This document shows, in pieces, positions 56,543 through 64,000 of a stretch of DNA of 64,000 nt; the first letter of the stretch is position 1; every line of letters begins with the position of its first letter. The DNA is from Gemmatimonadaceae bacterium. Lineage in GTDB: Bacteria > Gemmatimonadota > Gemmatimonadetes > Gemmatimonadales > Gemmatimonadaceae. Position numbers and translations under genes: made by a program. The stretch spans positions 331,126 through 395,125 of the forward strand of contig JANYHT010000039.1 in NCBI GenBank assembly GCA_025358925.1. The letters run 5' to 3'. Below the pieces are notes generated by a model. That model was given only the letters and a program-made list of their open reading frames with translations. It did no database searches and was not told the DNA's origin.

Positions 56543-58969
56543 TCACTCCCCGTACGGGATCCAAATATTCTTGACCTGCACCGCTCGGCGCAGGAACTCA
56601 CGACCCTCGCCCGCTCGTGGATCCAGCCACTCCCGGCCGGTCCATTCCGTCCACGTGCGCTTGAGATTCGCTGCGGACGCTCGTTCGATGGCGGTTGCTC
56701 CGGCGTGTGACCCAACGTACCACATGGCGCCCACATCATCATGCTCGGCGAGCACTTTCGACAATACGTCACGCACCCCAGTGACCACGTTAACCACGCC
56801 GCCGGGAAGGTCGGAGGTCTCTAATACTGTATAAAAATCGGTGGCGGACAACGGGTATCGTGGTGACGGAATGGCAACAACGCGATTGCCCGTCGCAATG
56901 AGCGGTGCCACCAACGAGACCAGCCCAAGCAGCGGATACGGATCCGGGCACGCCACGCCAACGACGCCGATCGGCTCGTGCATGGCCAACGCGACGCCGC
57001 GGATTGGCACGTCGTGTACCGCGCCGTCGTGCTTGTCGGCCCATGCGGCATAGGTGAACAGACGCGAGATGGAGGCTTCGACTTCTAATGTCGCGGCGCC
57101 GACTGACGCACCAGTCATGCGCCGAATGCGGTCAGAAAATTCCGCACCTCGCGACGCGAGATTTTCAGCAATGTAGTAAAGAATCTGCGCGCGACTGTGT
57201 CCGGTCTGTTTGCTCCAAGCCGCAGCGGCGTGCGCGGCCTCCACCGCATTGCGAATGTCCTTACGATTGCCGTCGCCGATTTCGCCAATCGACTGTCCGT
57301 GGATATCAAACACCGTGGTCGAATACCCAGAGTCAGGACGTGCTTGCTTGCCGCCAATGAACAGTTTTGGTGTGCGATCAATCGTCGGCAACCCGCGATC
57401 AGGCGGCGCGTCATCGACGTCGATGACAGTGGCCGACGGAAGGACCGGCAACGGCGCGTCATTCGGTGCGCGCAGTGGCTTGAGATACTCCCACAAGCCT
57501 TCGCGGCCGCCTTCGCGACCAAAGCCAGACTCTTTGTAGCCACCAAATCCAGCCGATGCGTCGAGCAGGTTTGTGCTATTGATCCACACCACGCCGCATT
57601 GCAGTTTCGGCGCGATGTCCAAGGCGAGATTGATGTTCTCCGACCAAACGCTGGCGGCGAGTCCGTATGGTGTGTTGTTCGCTAACGCCACCGCTTCTTC
57701 GGGCGTGCGAAACGTCATCGTGACCAACACCGGACCAAAAATCTCAACCTGCGCTATGGTCGCCGAGGGTGCGACATCCGTAAATAATGTGGGCGGATGA
57801 AACCAACCATCGGTCGGCACAGCCCACGATGGCTGCCAACATGTTGCGCCTTCGGCAACGCCTTGCGCGACCAACTGTTTAATGCGTTCGAGTTGCACCG
57901 GCGCGACGATGGCACCCATATCGACCGACTTATCGAGTGGCGCACCCACGCGCAGTCGCTCCATTCGCACACGCAGTTTTTCGACCAGTCGATCGGCAAT
58001 GCCTTCTTGCACGAGCAAGCGCGAACCAGCGCAACACACTTGTCCCTGATTAAACCAAATTGCATCTACGACGCCTTCAACGACGCTATCCAAATCGGCA
58101 TCTTCGAACACGATAAACGGACTCTTGCCGCCGAGCTCCAACGAAAGTCCTTTCCCCGTTCCCGCCGTGGCAATGCGAATCGCGCGACCAACGTCCGTGC
58201 TCCCGGTGAACGCGATCTTGTCGACGTCCGCGTGGTCGACAATCGCGGCGCCGGTGTGCCCATCACCCGTGACAAGGTTGAAGACACCGGCAGGTAATCC
58301 AATCTCGTGCACGAGTTCGGCAAATCGAATCGCGGTGAGCGGCGTGAACTCCGCAGGCTTCATCACCACGGTGTTGCCGGCCGCAAGCGCCGGAGCAACT
58401 TTCCACGCCAGCATCAGCAGCGGAAAATTCCACGGAATAATTTGCCCAACCACGCCGTACGCGTGCTGACCCGGAAATTCGCTGTCGAGAAGCTGCGCCC
58501 ATCCGGCGTGATGATAGAAATGCCGCGCGACGAGCGGGATGTCGATGTCGCGTGTTTCACGAATTGGCTTGCCGTTGTCGAGCGTCTCGATCACCGCAAA
58601 GTCGCGCGCATGTTTTTGAATGCCACGAGCGAGCGCATACAGCCAGCGCGCGCGTGCGTGACCATCCAGCGCCTGCCAACCGGGAAGTGCCGCACGTGCT
58701 GCAGCAACCGCGGCATCCACATCGTCGTCACTTCCTTGTGCGACCTGCGCAATGACTTTTCCGGTGGATGGATCGTGCACGTCAAACGACACGCCCGCAC
58801 TCCCATCGGTCCATCGGCCACCAATGTAGTGGCCAAACGAATGCGAATGCGCAGCCAGCCACCCGCGGACAACGCTATCGCCTTCGGGTGCGGGGCCGTA
58901 CGACATCGAATCAAAAATTTCGCGTACCGAGTTTGGCGTCACGGAAACGAAGGGAGTGGTCGTTGCCAT
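56543..58969 (-). CDS. Two-domain aldehyde dehydrogenase, ALDH16 type
   Basis: 808 residues. N-terminal domain (about 1-505) is a complete ALDH: general base Glu278 in LELGGKSP, nucleophile Cys312 in FNQGQVCC, NAD-binding FTGSTDVG, and the VWINSTN element. The C-terminal part (about 515-808) is a second ALDH-like domain (KLFIGGKQARPDSGYSTT, MHEPIGVVGVACPDPYP) but has no catalytic Cys. This layout and the N-terminal EIFDSMSYGPAPE segment match ALDH16. It would oxidise an aldehyde to an acid with NAD. Five bases downstream of deoC. Confidence 0.92.
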   Translation of the reverse strand: MATTTPFVSVTPNSVREIFDSMSYGPAPEGDSVVRGWLAAHSHSFGHYIGGRWTDGSAGVSFDVHDPSTGKVIAQVAQGSDDDVDAAVAAARAALPGWQALDGHARARWLYALARGIQKHARDFAVIETLDNGKPIRETRDIDIPLVARHFYHHAGWAQLLDSEFPGQHAYGVVGQIIPWNFPLLMLAWKVAPALAAGNTVVMKPAEFTPLTAIRFAELVHEIGLPAGVFNLVTGDGHTGAAIVDHADVDKIAFTGSTDVGRAIRIATAGTGKGLSLELGGKSPFIVFEDADLDSVVEGVVDAIWFNQGQVCCAGSRLLVQEGIADRLVEKLRVRMERLRVGAPLDKSVDMGAIVAPVQLERIKQLVAQGVAEGATCWQPSWAVPTDGWFHPPTLFTDVAPSATIAQVEIFGPVLVTMTFRTPEEAVALANNTPYGLAASVWSENINLALDIAPKLQCGVVWINSTNLLDASAGFGGYKESGFGREGGREGLWEYLKPLRAPNDAPLPVLPSATVIDVDDAPPDRGLPTIDRTPKLFIGGKQARPDSGYSTTVFDIHGQSIGEIGDGNRKDIRNAVEAAHAAAAWSKQTGHSRAQILYYIAENLASRGAEFSDRIRRMTGASVGAATLEVEASISRLFTYAAWADKHDGAVHDVPIRGVALAMHEPIGVVGVACPDPYPLLGLVSLVAPLIATGNRVVAIPSPRYPLSATDFYTVLETSDLPGGVVNVVTGVRDVLSKVLAEHDDVGAMWYVGSHAGATAIERASAANLKRTWTEWTGREWLDPRAGEGREFLRRAVQVKNIWIPYGE

Positions 58970-58974
58970 CGCGC

Positions 58975-60024
58975 TCAGACCATCGGTTGACGATGTGCCG
59001 CTGCATACCGACCGGTCACGAAGTGCTCGAGCTGCCGCTCGACATCCGTGAGCAAACCGCTCGCGCCGAATCGAAACAGATGCGGGCGCAACCAGCGATC
59101 GCCAAGCTCTTCTTTCATGAGAATCATCCAGTCAATGGCTTGTTTTGCTGTCCGGATACCGCCGGCCGGTTTGAAACCAACTTCATATCCGGCTCGAGTC
59201 TCGTACTCGCGAATCATGCGCGTCATCACCAGACCAACCGGCAACGTGGCATTCGACGTCTCCTTACCTGTACTCGTCTTGATAAAATCCGAACCAGCCA
59301 TCATCGCCACCAAACTCGCGCGGGCAACATTCGTTAGCGTGGCCAGTTCACCGACACCCAAAATTGATTTCATGTGCGCTTCGCCACACGCATCGCGAAA
59401 GGCCCGCACTTCGTCATACAGCGCTTGCCAATCCCCACGCAACACATGTGCACGTGTGATCACGATGTCGATCTCGCGAGCGCCGGCTGCGACTGAGGCG
59501 TGCACTTCATCAAGGCGTTGCGCGAACGGCGAAAGACCGGCCGGAAATCCGGTCGACACCGCGGCGACGGGAATACCAGATCCCGCCAATGCCTGGACCG
59601 CCGTGGCCACATACTCGTGATAAACGCACACCGCACCGACGGTGAGGCCCAAGTCAGCGACGCCGAGTGTTTCGACGATTTCGTGGCGGAGTGGATGCCG
59701 CGCTTTCGCGCACAGTCGCTTGACATTGCTCGGGGTGTCGTCGCCCGAGAGCGTGGTGAGGTCCATGCAGCTGATGACACGCAGCAACCACGCCGCCTGC
59801 CATTCTTTCTTGACGGTGCGACGAGCAGGGAGTGAAGCGACGCGTCGTTCGACGGCGCTGCGGTTAACGCGTGTTGAGCGGACGAGGGCCAGATCGAGTG
59901 CCGTCCCGAGATTGCGTTCGGGAGGTTGGTCTGGCGTGAGCGGAGCGCCGCGACCCGAGCCATCGGGTTGAGCGGACTCGACGCGACGCGTCGGGCGGGC
60001 GGCATGCAGAGGAGTGACGGACAT
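58975..60024 (-). CDS. deoC: Deoxyribose-phosphate aldolase with N-terminal extension
   Basis: 349 residues. TIM-barrel aldolase: Schiff-base Lys249 in DFIKTSTGK, proton-relay Lys285 in GFKPAGGIRT and Asp186 in EIDIVI. It splits 2-deoxyribose 5-phosphate to acetaldehyde and glyceraldehyde 3-phosphate. The first roughly 80 residues are extra compared with short bacterial DeoC; the start may be later. The ALDH16-type gene follows at once, so acetaldehyde could be its substrate (inference). Confidence 0.94.
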   Translation of the reverse strand: MSVTPLHAARPTRRVESAQPDGSGRGAPLTPDQPPERNLGTALDLALVRSTRVNRSAVERRVASLPARRTVKKEWQAAWLLRVISCMDLTTLSGDDTPSNVKRLCAKARHPLRHEIVETLGVADLGLTVGAVCVYHEYVATAVQALAGSGIPVAAVSTGFPAGLSPFAQRLDEVHASVAAGAREIDIVITRAHVLRGDWQALYDEVRAFRDACGEAHMKSILGVGELATLTNVARASLVAMMAGSDFIKTSTGKETSNATLPVGLVMTRMIREYETRAGYEVGFKPAGGIRTAKQAIDWMILMKEELGDRWLRPHLFRFGASGLLTDVERQLEHFVTGRYAAAHRQPMV

Positions 60025-60154
60025 GGGAAGTCAAATGTAGGTCGCGCATGGCAATCGCGCCTCTTTTCGGCCCTGTGCGGTGTGACCCTCAACTCGCGCG
60101 AGGTAACGGCCGACACTCATAGCTGGAATCTGCTTTCCCTATTCGAGGTTACCC

Positions 60155-60844
60155 ATGCGTCCCGTCCGTCCGACTTACTTGCTTGCCGCACTACTTGCTG
60201 CCGTGCCTGCGCTGCTTGCCTTCCCGGGTTGCTCGGCCACCACTGAGGTGGCGACCGCTGGCCGTTTGGCCATTGTGCAAGGGCATCAACAAGTTGCCGC
60301 AGTCGGGACGTTACTGCCGACACCAATCGTGCTTCGCGTGCTTAGTACGAATGGAACGCCCGTCGGAAAAATTCCCATCAGTTTCAGCGTGGTGGCCGGC
60401 GGCGGCAGTGTGGAACCCGCCACCGTGATCAGCGATGCCAATGGCGAGGGCAAGGCAAAATGGACGCTTGGTCCGGCCAGTGTGAATCAGAGCTTGAGCG
60501 CCAGCGCGCCGGGTGTCGATCCGATCACCGTATCGGCGACGGGCGTGCCGCCGAGTGACTTGATTGTGGCGCAAGGCAACAATCAGTCAGCCAAAGTGAG
60601 CACGGCGCTACCGGTACAAATTGTTGTGCGAGTGACGGGCGGTTCGGGCGTGCCCATCCCCAACACGACGATCAGTATGGCGATTACAGGTGGTGGCGGT
60701 AGCGTATCGCCGCAGTCCGCAGTAACCAATGCGTTGGGAGAAGTGAGTGTCCGGTGGACGTTGGGTCCGTCAGCGGGCGTGCAGACCGCAACAGTTACAG
60801 CTGGTGGCCTCGGACCCATCTCAATCATCGCAACGGGGAATTAA
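60155..60844 (+). CDS. Lipoprotein with two bacterial Ig-like (Big-1) domains
   Basis: 229 residues. Lipoprotein signal LLAALLAAVPALLAFPGC, then two similar repeats of about 90 residues: each has a GxGKxxxxFSV or NTTISMAI strand, GGGSV, a NALGE or DANGE turn and a VRWTLGP strand. Such domains occur in surface adhesins and secreted enzymes. The protein is short and has no other domain; role unknown. CGAGG precedes the ATG. Confidence 0.85.
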   Translation: MRPVRPTYLLAALLAAVPALLAFPGCSATTEVATAGRLAIVQGHQQVAAVGTLLPTPIVLRVLSTNGTPVGKIPISFSVVAGGGSVEPATVISDANGEGKAKWTLGPASVNQSLSASAPGVDPITVSATGVPPSDLIVAQGNNQSAKVSTALPVQIVVRVTGGSGVPIPNTTISMAITGGGGSVSPQSAVTNALGEVSVRWTLGPSAGVQTATVTAGGLGPISIIATGN

Positions 60845-60911
60845 GTACGCTGAACGGTGAACGCCTCGTCTCACCGTTGGCGCCGCGTGGTGCAATGGAT
60901 GATTTTTCGCA

Positions 60912-61817
60912 ATGGACTTCACCCATCTCGCTGGGAAAACCGTAGTTGTAACTGGTGGTAGTGACGGCGTCGGCAAGGCGGCAGTCGAAGCATTTGTTGT
61001 CGCGGGCGCCACGGTTGTCATGATCGGGCGGAATGAGGCTAAAACCGCGGCGGCGGCGCATTCTATTATGAGCCGGACTGGTCGGCGCGCCGTGACGTGG
61101 GAGATTGGCGATCTTTCGCGTCAGGATGCGGTGGTCGACGTGGCGGAGCGATTGCGTGCGAGGCTGCCTCGCATTGATGTGCTGTGCAATAATGCCGGAG
61201 CGATGTTCCTCGATCGCCAACTGACCGCAGACGGACTGGAACGGACGTTCGCGCTGAATCATCTGCAATATTTTTCGTTGACACTGTTGCTATTGGACCG
61301 ACTCGTTCCGGCCGCGACCGCGGGTTCACCCGCGCGCGTGATTTGTGTGTCGAGTCGCGCGCATACGCACGCGCGACTGAACCTTGATGACTTGCAACTT
61401 ACGCGAGGCTATGGTGGATGGCGTGCGTATGCCAACTCCAAATTGTGCAATATCCTGTTCACGCAGGCACTCGCACGGCGTGTCGATCCGACAAAATGCG
61501 TCGTCCACGCGATGCATCCAGGCGTTGTCTCGACGCGGTTCGCGACGAACAACGGTGCTGTCGGGCGCGTGCTACGTCGATTGATGGACGTGGTGTCGAT
61601 TACGCCAGCCGCCGGTGCGGACACGTTGGTGTGGCTCGCGGATGCCGACGAAGCGCGCGTTGATTCGGGTGCGTACTGGCTGAAGCGCAAACGCACCATG
61701 CCCTCAACGGCGGCGCGCAATTCCGACTACGCTGAGCGATTGTGGTACCAGAGCGCGATTTTGTCACAGATCGATGCTGATACGCGAATCGCTGCCGCTG
61801 GCGTGTCGCGCACGTGA
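60912..61817 (+). CDS. Short-chain dehydrogenase/reductase
   Basis: 301 residues. Cofactor site TGGSDGVG near residue 13, NNAG in LCNNAGAMF, catalytic Ser in VICVSSRA and Tyr-x3-Lys in YANSKLCN. Resembles the retinol-dehydrogenase-like group in length and in the HPGVVSTRF segment. Substrate unknown. Its stop overlaps the start of the UbiB-like gene as GTGA. Confidence 0.92.
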   Translation: MDFTHLAGKTVVVTGGSDGVGKAAVEAFVVAGATVVMIGRNEAKTAAAAHSIMSRTGRRAVTWEIGDLSRQDAVVDVAERLRARLPRIDVLCNNAGAMFLDRQLTADGLERTFALNHLQYFSLTLLLLDRLVPAATAGSPARVICVSSRAHTHARLNLDDLQLTRGYGGWRAYANSKLCNILFTQALARRVDPTKCVVHAMHPGVVSTRFATNNGAVGRVLRRLMDVVSITPAAGADTLVWLADADEARVDSGAYWLKRKRTMPSTAARNSDYAERLWYQSAILSQIDADTRIAAAGVSRT

Positions 61818-63271
61818 CCGAGCGAACACCAACTGCAACGTGGCGCGCCACCTTCCGTGACGCGGTTCGCTTGCTCGAAATTGTCGCGCGCGTCTTACCG
61901 TTCGCGCTTTCGCTGCGTCGCGACCATCGTCGTTGGATTCGATGGGGCGGACCTATGCCGAGATCAGCCACGTTTCACGCTGTGCGGGCGCAACGGCTCG
62001 TGCGTGAGATCGCGGCACTGGGACCGGCGTTCGTTAAACTCGCGCAGATTTTTGCATCACGAGCAGACTTAGTGCCGGAGCCGTATCTCGCGTGCTTGGG
62101 GACACTCACTGATCGCGTTCCGCCCGTCGCGTGGCACGAAATACATGCTGAGCTGCAGAAGGCGTGGGCGACGGATCCTGCGATCGTCTTGCAGTCCATC
62201 GACCACACACCGCTCGCTGCAGGATCGCTCGGCCAAGTGCATCGCGCGGTGTTTGAAGGACGTGAAGTCGTAGTTAAAGTGCTGCGCCCCGGCGTGGACG
62301 CCGTTGTGCGCCGCGACGTCCGCATCGCGTTGCGCATTGTGGATTGGGTCTACACGCGCTTCCCGCATCACCACGTGTTTGGCTTTCGCATCGTGCTGGA
62401 TGAGTTCTCGAAGCACGTGGGCGAAGAAATGGATTTCGTGCGGGAAGGTGCGCAGTGCGCCCGCATGCGTGCGCGCTTTGCCGATGAGCCGCGCTTGCGC
62501 ATCCCGTATGTCGAAGCAACGCTGACGCGACACACGGTATTGGTGATGGAGTATTTGCCGGGGACGCGCATCGACCAGCTCGACACGCGTATTGCGAGCG
62601 GCGAGCTATCGGCAACGGCGCTGGTGGAGACCCTCATTGAGAGCTATGCACGCATGATGCTGCGCGATGGCGTGTTTCACGCCGACCCGCATCCCGGCAA
62701 TTTGTCGATCGATACGCAGGGTCGTATCGTGTTGCTCGATTTCGGAATGGTGATTGAAGTGGCTGTTGCCACGCGGAAGGCATTGTTCGAAACCATCATT
62801 GCGGCCATTCGCGGCGACGCGCGCGGTACGGCCGCCGGATTTTTCGCGCTGGGCATGGTGGCGCCCGGAACGTCGATCGATTCGATGCAACACCTCGTCG
62901 GCGTGCTCCTCGACATCGCGTACGCTCAGACGGCGATGGAGGATCGCGCGCGCGTGCTGGCGGATCAGATCATGCGCGAACTCTTTAACTGGCCCATTAT
63001 TTTGCCGGGAGAGCTGGTGTACTTCGCGCGAACTGCCGCGCTCATTGAAGGCATCGGCGGCCGATATGATCGTCATTTCAATGGTATTCGTGTCGCCAGT
63101 CCCATCGTGTTGCGACTCCGAGGAGAATTGCTATCGGCCTTACTCGGCGACGATGGCAATCGGGAAACACTTGTCACCGTTGCGGCGACGTTAGGTGCAA
63201 TTGCGGGCGGCGCGACGGCGCTGGTATCTCGCGTGTGGCGAGATTGGCGGGCGCGTTCGGCCAGTGCATAG
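61814..63271 (+). CDS. ABC1/UbiB/ADCK-family kinase-like protein with variant motifs
   Basis: 485 residues from a GTG. Family features: KLAQ at residues 75-78 where KxGQ is standard, LAAGSLGQVHRA around 134-145 (alanine-rich loop with Gly137 in place of the last Ala), EMDFVREG, FHADPHPGNL and LLDFGM as the catalytic and metal motifs. Two C-terminal hydrophobic segments could anchor it. UbiB-type proteins support quinone synthesis or handling; the act complex in the same window uses quinol, though the genes are far apart. Confidence 0.9.
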   Translation: MTERTPTATWRATFRDAVRLLEIVARVLPFALSLRRDHRRWIRWGGPMPRSATFHAVRAQRLVREIAALGPAFVKLAQIFASRADLVPEPYLACLGTLTDRVPPVAWHEIHAELQKAWATDPAIVLQSIDHTPLAAGSLGQVHRAVFEGREVVVKVLRPGVDAVVRRDVRIALRIVDWVYTRFPHHHVFGFRIVLDEFSKHVGEEMDFVREGAQCARMRARFADEPRLRIPYVEATLTRHTVLVMEYLPGTRIDQLDTRIASGELSATALVETLIESYARMMLRDGVFHADPHPGNLSIDTQGRIVLLDFGMVIEVAVATRKALFETIIAAIRGDARGTAAGFFALGMVAPGTSIDSMQHLVGVLLDIAYAQTAMEDRARVLADQIMRELFNWPIILPGELVYFARTAALIEGIGGRYDRHFNGIRVASPIVLRLRGELLSALLGDDGNRETLVTVAATLGAIAGGATALVSRVWRDWRARSASA

Positions 63272-63283
63272 CGAACGCACAAA

Positions 63284-63311
63284 CCCCCGCCGGCCAACGG
63301 CCGAGCGGGGG
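63284..63311. terminator. Possible terminator between the UbiB-like and PEP-CTERM genes
   Basis: GC-rich hairpin CCCCCGC-CGGCC / GGCCG-A-GCGGGGG with a 3-base loop, one bulge. It lies in the 73-bp gap of two convergent genes; only TTT follows on the minus strand and there is no T-run on the plus strand. Confidence 0.55.
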
Positions 63312-63344
63312 ATTGGTACGTGGACAGCGGCTACGATACGCCGA

Positions 63345-64000
63345 TCACACGTTCGATGCCACCTTCAGACGACGACGCGACAGGCCGGCGATTCCAAGAA
63401 GTCCGCTCCCCATGAGCACATACGTTGACGGCTCTGGCACCGTACGCGGGCGCGACGTCAGGTACTCCTGGTTGCTCTGTTCGTCGGAGTAGCTGCACGA
63501 GCCGTTCTGGTTGTAGACGGTGCACGGATCATCGCTGAGCACGTACCAGTTTTCAACGAGCGTCAACGCACCCGATGCGGGGATGTTCGCGCCGAGCGAG
63601 GTGAAACCCGTCAGCCCAGAAGCGCCAAACAATGTCCAAATCGTGCCCTGAACGTTGACGGCGGAGTACGTGCTGGAAAGTCCGTTTGTCGCATCGTACT
63701 GCTCAATCAACCACGCGGCTTTCTTGTACAACGTCGAATCGCCCAGGCGTGTTTTGAGGAAGTCGCCGTTGCCGGCGACGCCGGCCCCAACGTTGCCCTT
63801 GAAAGCCGTCGAGTAGTAAGTGTCGGGCGAGGAATTCGCGAAATGGTTAAAGTCGACGCACCAAATAATGGCGTTGGCGATCGTTGTTCCGGAGAGGCCC
63901 ATCTGCGCGTTGAAGCCAGTCAAATTGGCCAGGTACGGACCAACGGCAAAATTGGATACGTTTCCGTTCGCTGACTTGTCGCCGGCAAACTGCGCGATGA
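63345..64000 (-). CDS. PEP-CTERM sorting domain protein, N-terminus cut by window edge
   Basis: The minus-strand frame is open from 64000 to the stop at 63345 (at least 218 residues); the start is outside. The C-terminus is a PEP-CTERM tail: VPEPSTYVLMGSGLLGIAG, a hydrophobic helix and the basic RRR. This tail marks the protein for processing by an exosortase and release or attachment at the cell surface. The rest is a Ser/Asn/Ala-rich beta-type sequence with a cysteine pair (DPCTVYNQNGSCSY) and no enzyme motif I recognise. Confidence 0.88.
   Translation of the reverse strand, partial: IAQFAGDKSANGNVSNFAVGPYLANLTGFNAQMGLSGTTIANAIIWCVDFNHFANSSPDTYYSTAFKGNVGAGVAGNGDFLKTRLGDSTLYKKAAWLIEQYDATNGLSSTYSAVNVQGTIWTLFGASGLTGFTSLGANIPASGALTLVENWYVLSDDPCTVYNQNGSCSYSDEQSNQEYLTSRPRTVPEPSTYVLMGSGLLGIAGLSRRRLKVASNV

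Overview
The window looks like chromosome from a Gram-negative, aerobic, free-living heterotroph, most likely a member of Gemmatimonadota (inference). The evidence is a complete alternative complex III (act) operon, a K+-independent-type membrane pyrophosphatase, SusC/SusD and TonB/ExbBD machinery, many secreted or lipidated hydrolases, a PEP-CTERM protein, moderately high GC and frequent GTG starts. I saw no transposase, integrase, phage gene, CRISPR array or rRNA. No gap between genes exceeds about 300 bases once starts are refined.

Layout. 1-2.8 kb: a cut-off dicarboxylate/glutamate symporter behind hppA. 3.0-6.5 kb: a TonB system with two ExbD and two TonB-like proteins. 6.6-12.3 kb: an OmpR-type two-component pair, an NtrB/NtrC-type pair whose AAA+ regulator is altered at several catalytic positions, and a peroxiredoxin. 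12.5-14.6 kb: a GGDEF-EAL protein with a receiver-like N-terminus, a bidirectional terminator and tRNA-Ala(UGC). 14.6-22.4 kb: actABCDEF on the minus strand.

22.7-35.5 kb: a catabolic-looking block. One minus-strand run holds an oligopeptide-type binding protein, a heparinase II/III-like protein, a SpoU/TrmH methyltransferase, a class III aminotransferase and two amidohydrolase-fold proteins, one without metal ligands. Two permease genes run the other way and meet a GH38 alpha-mannosidase head-on. No ATPase gene for the transporter is present.

35.5-50.1 kb: mixed metabolic genes: DedA, superoxide dismutase, a Yip1-like membrane protein, arginine decarboxylase, an APP1-type phosphatase, an AIM24-family protein, an S9 peptidase, a DUF502 protein with a secreted amidohydrolase, and a divergent pair of ROK glucokinase and GH15 glucoamylase. 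50.2-54.5 kb: susC-susD with a structured leader. 54.7-60.0 kb: oligoendopeptidase F, a two-domain ALDH16-type aldehyde dehydrogenase and deoxyribose-phosphate aldolase. 60.1-64 kb: an Ig-like lipoprotein, a short-chain dehydrogenase, an ABC1/UbiB kinase-like protein and a cut-off PEP-CTERM protein.

How they fit together. The act complex oxidises quinol, and hppA can add to the ion gradient that ExbB/ExbD/TonB uses to drive outer-membrane receptors such as SusC. The secreted and lipidated peptidases and glycosidases fit a life on polymeric peptides and glycans. The points most worth a second look are the altered NtrC-type regulator, the ActB with a retained N-terminal four-cysteine motif, the glycan/aminotransferase/amidohydrolase block, the susC leader and the double-domain ALDH next to deoC.
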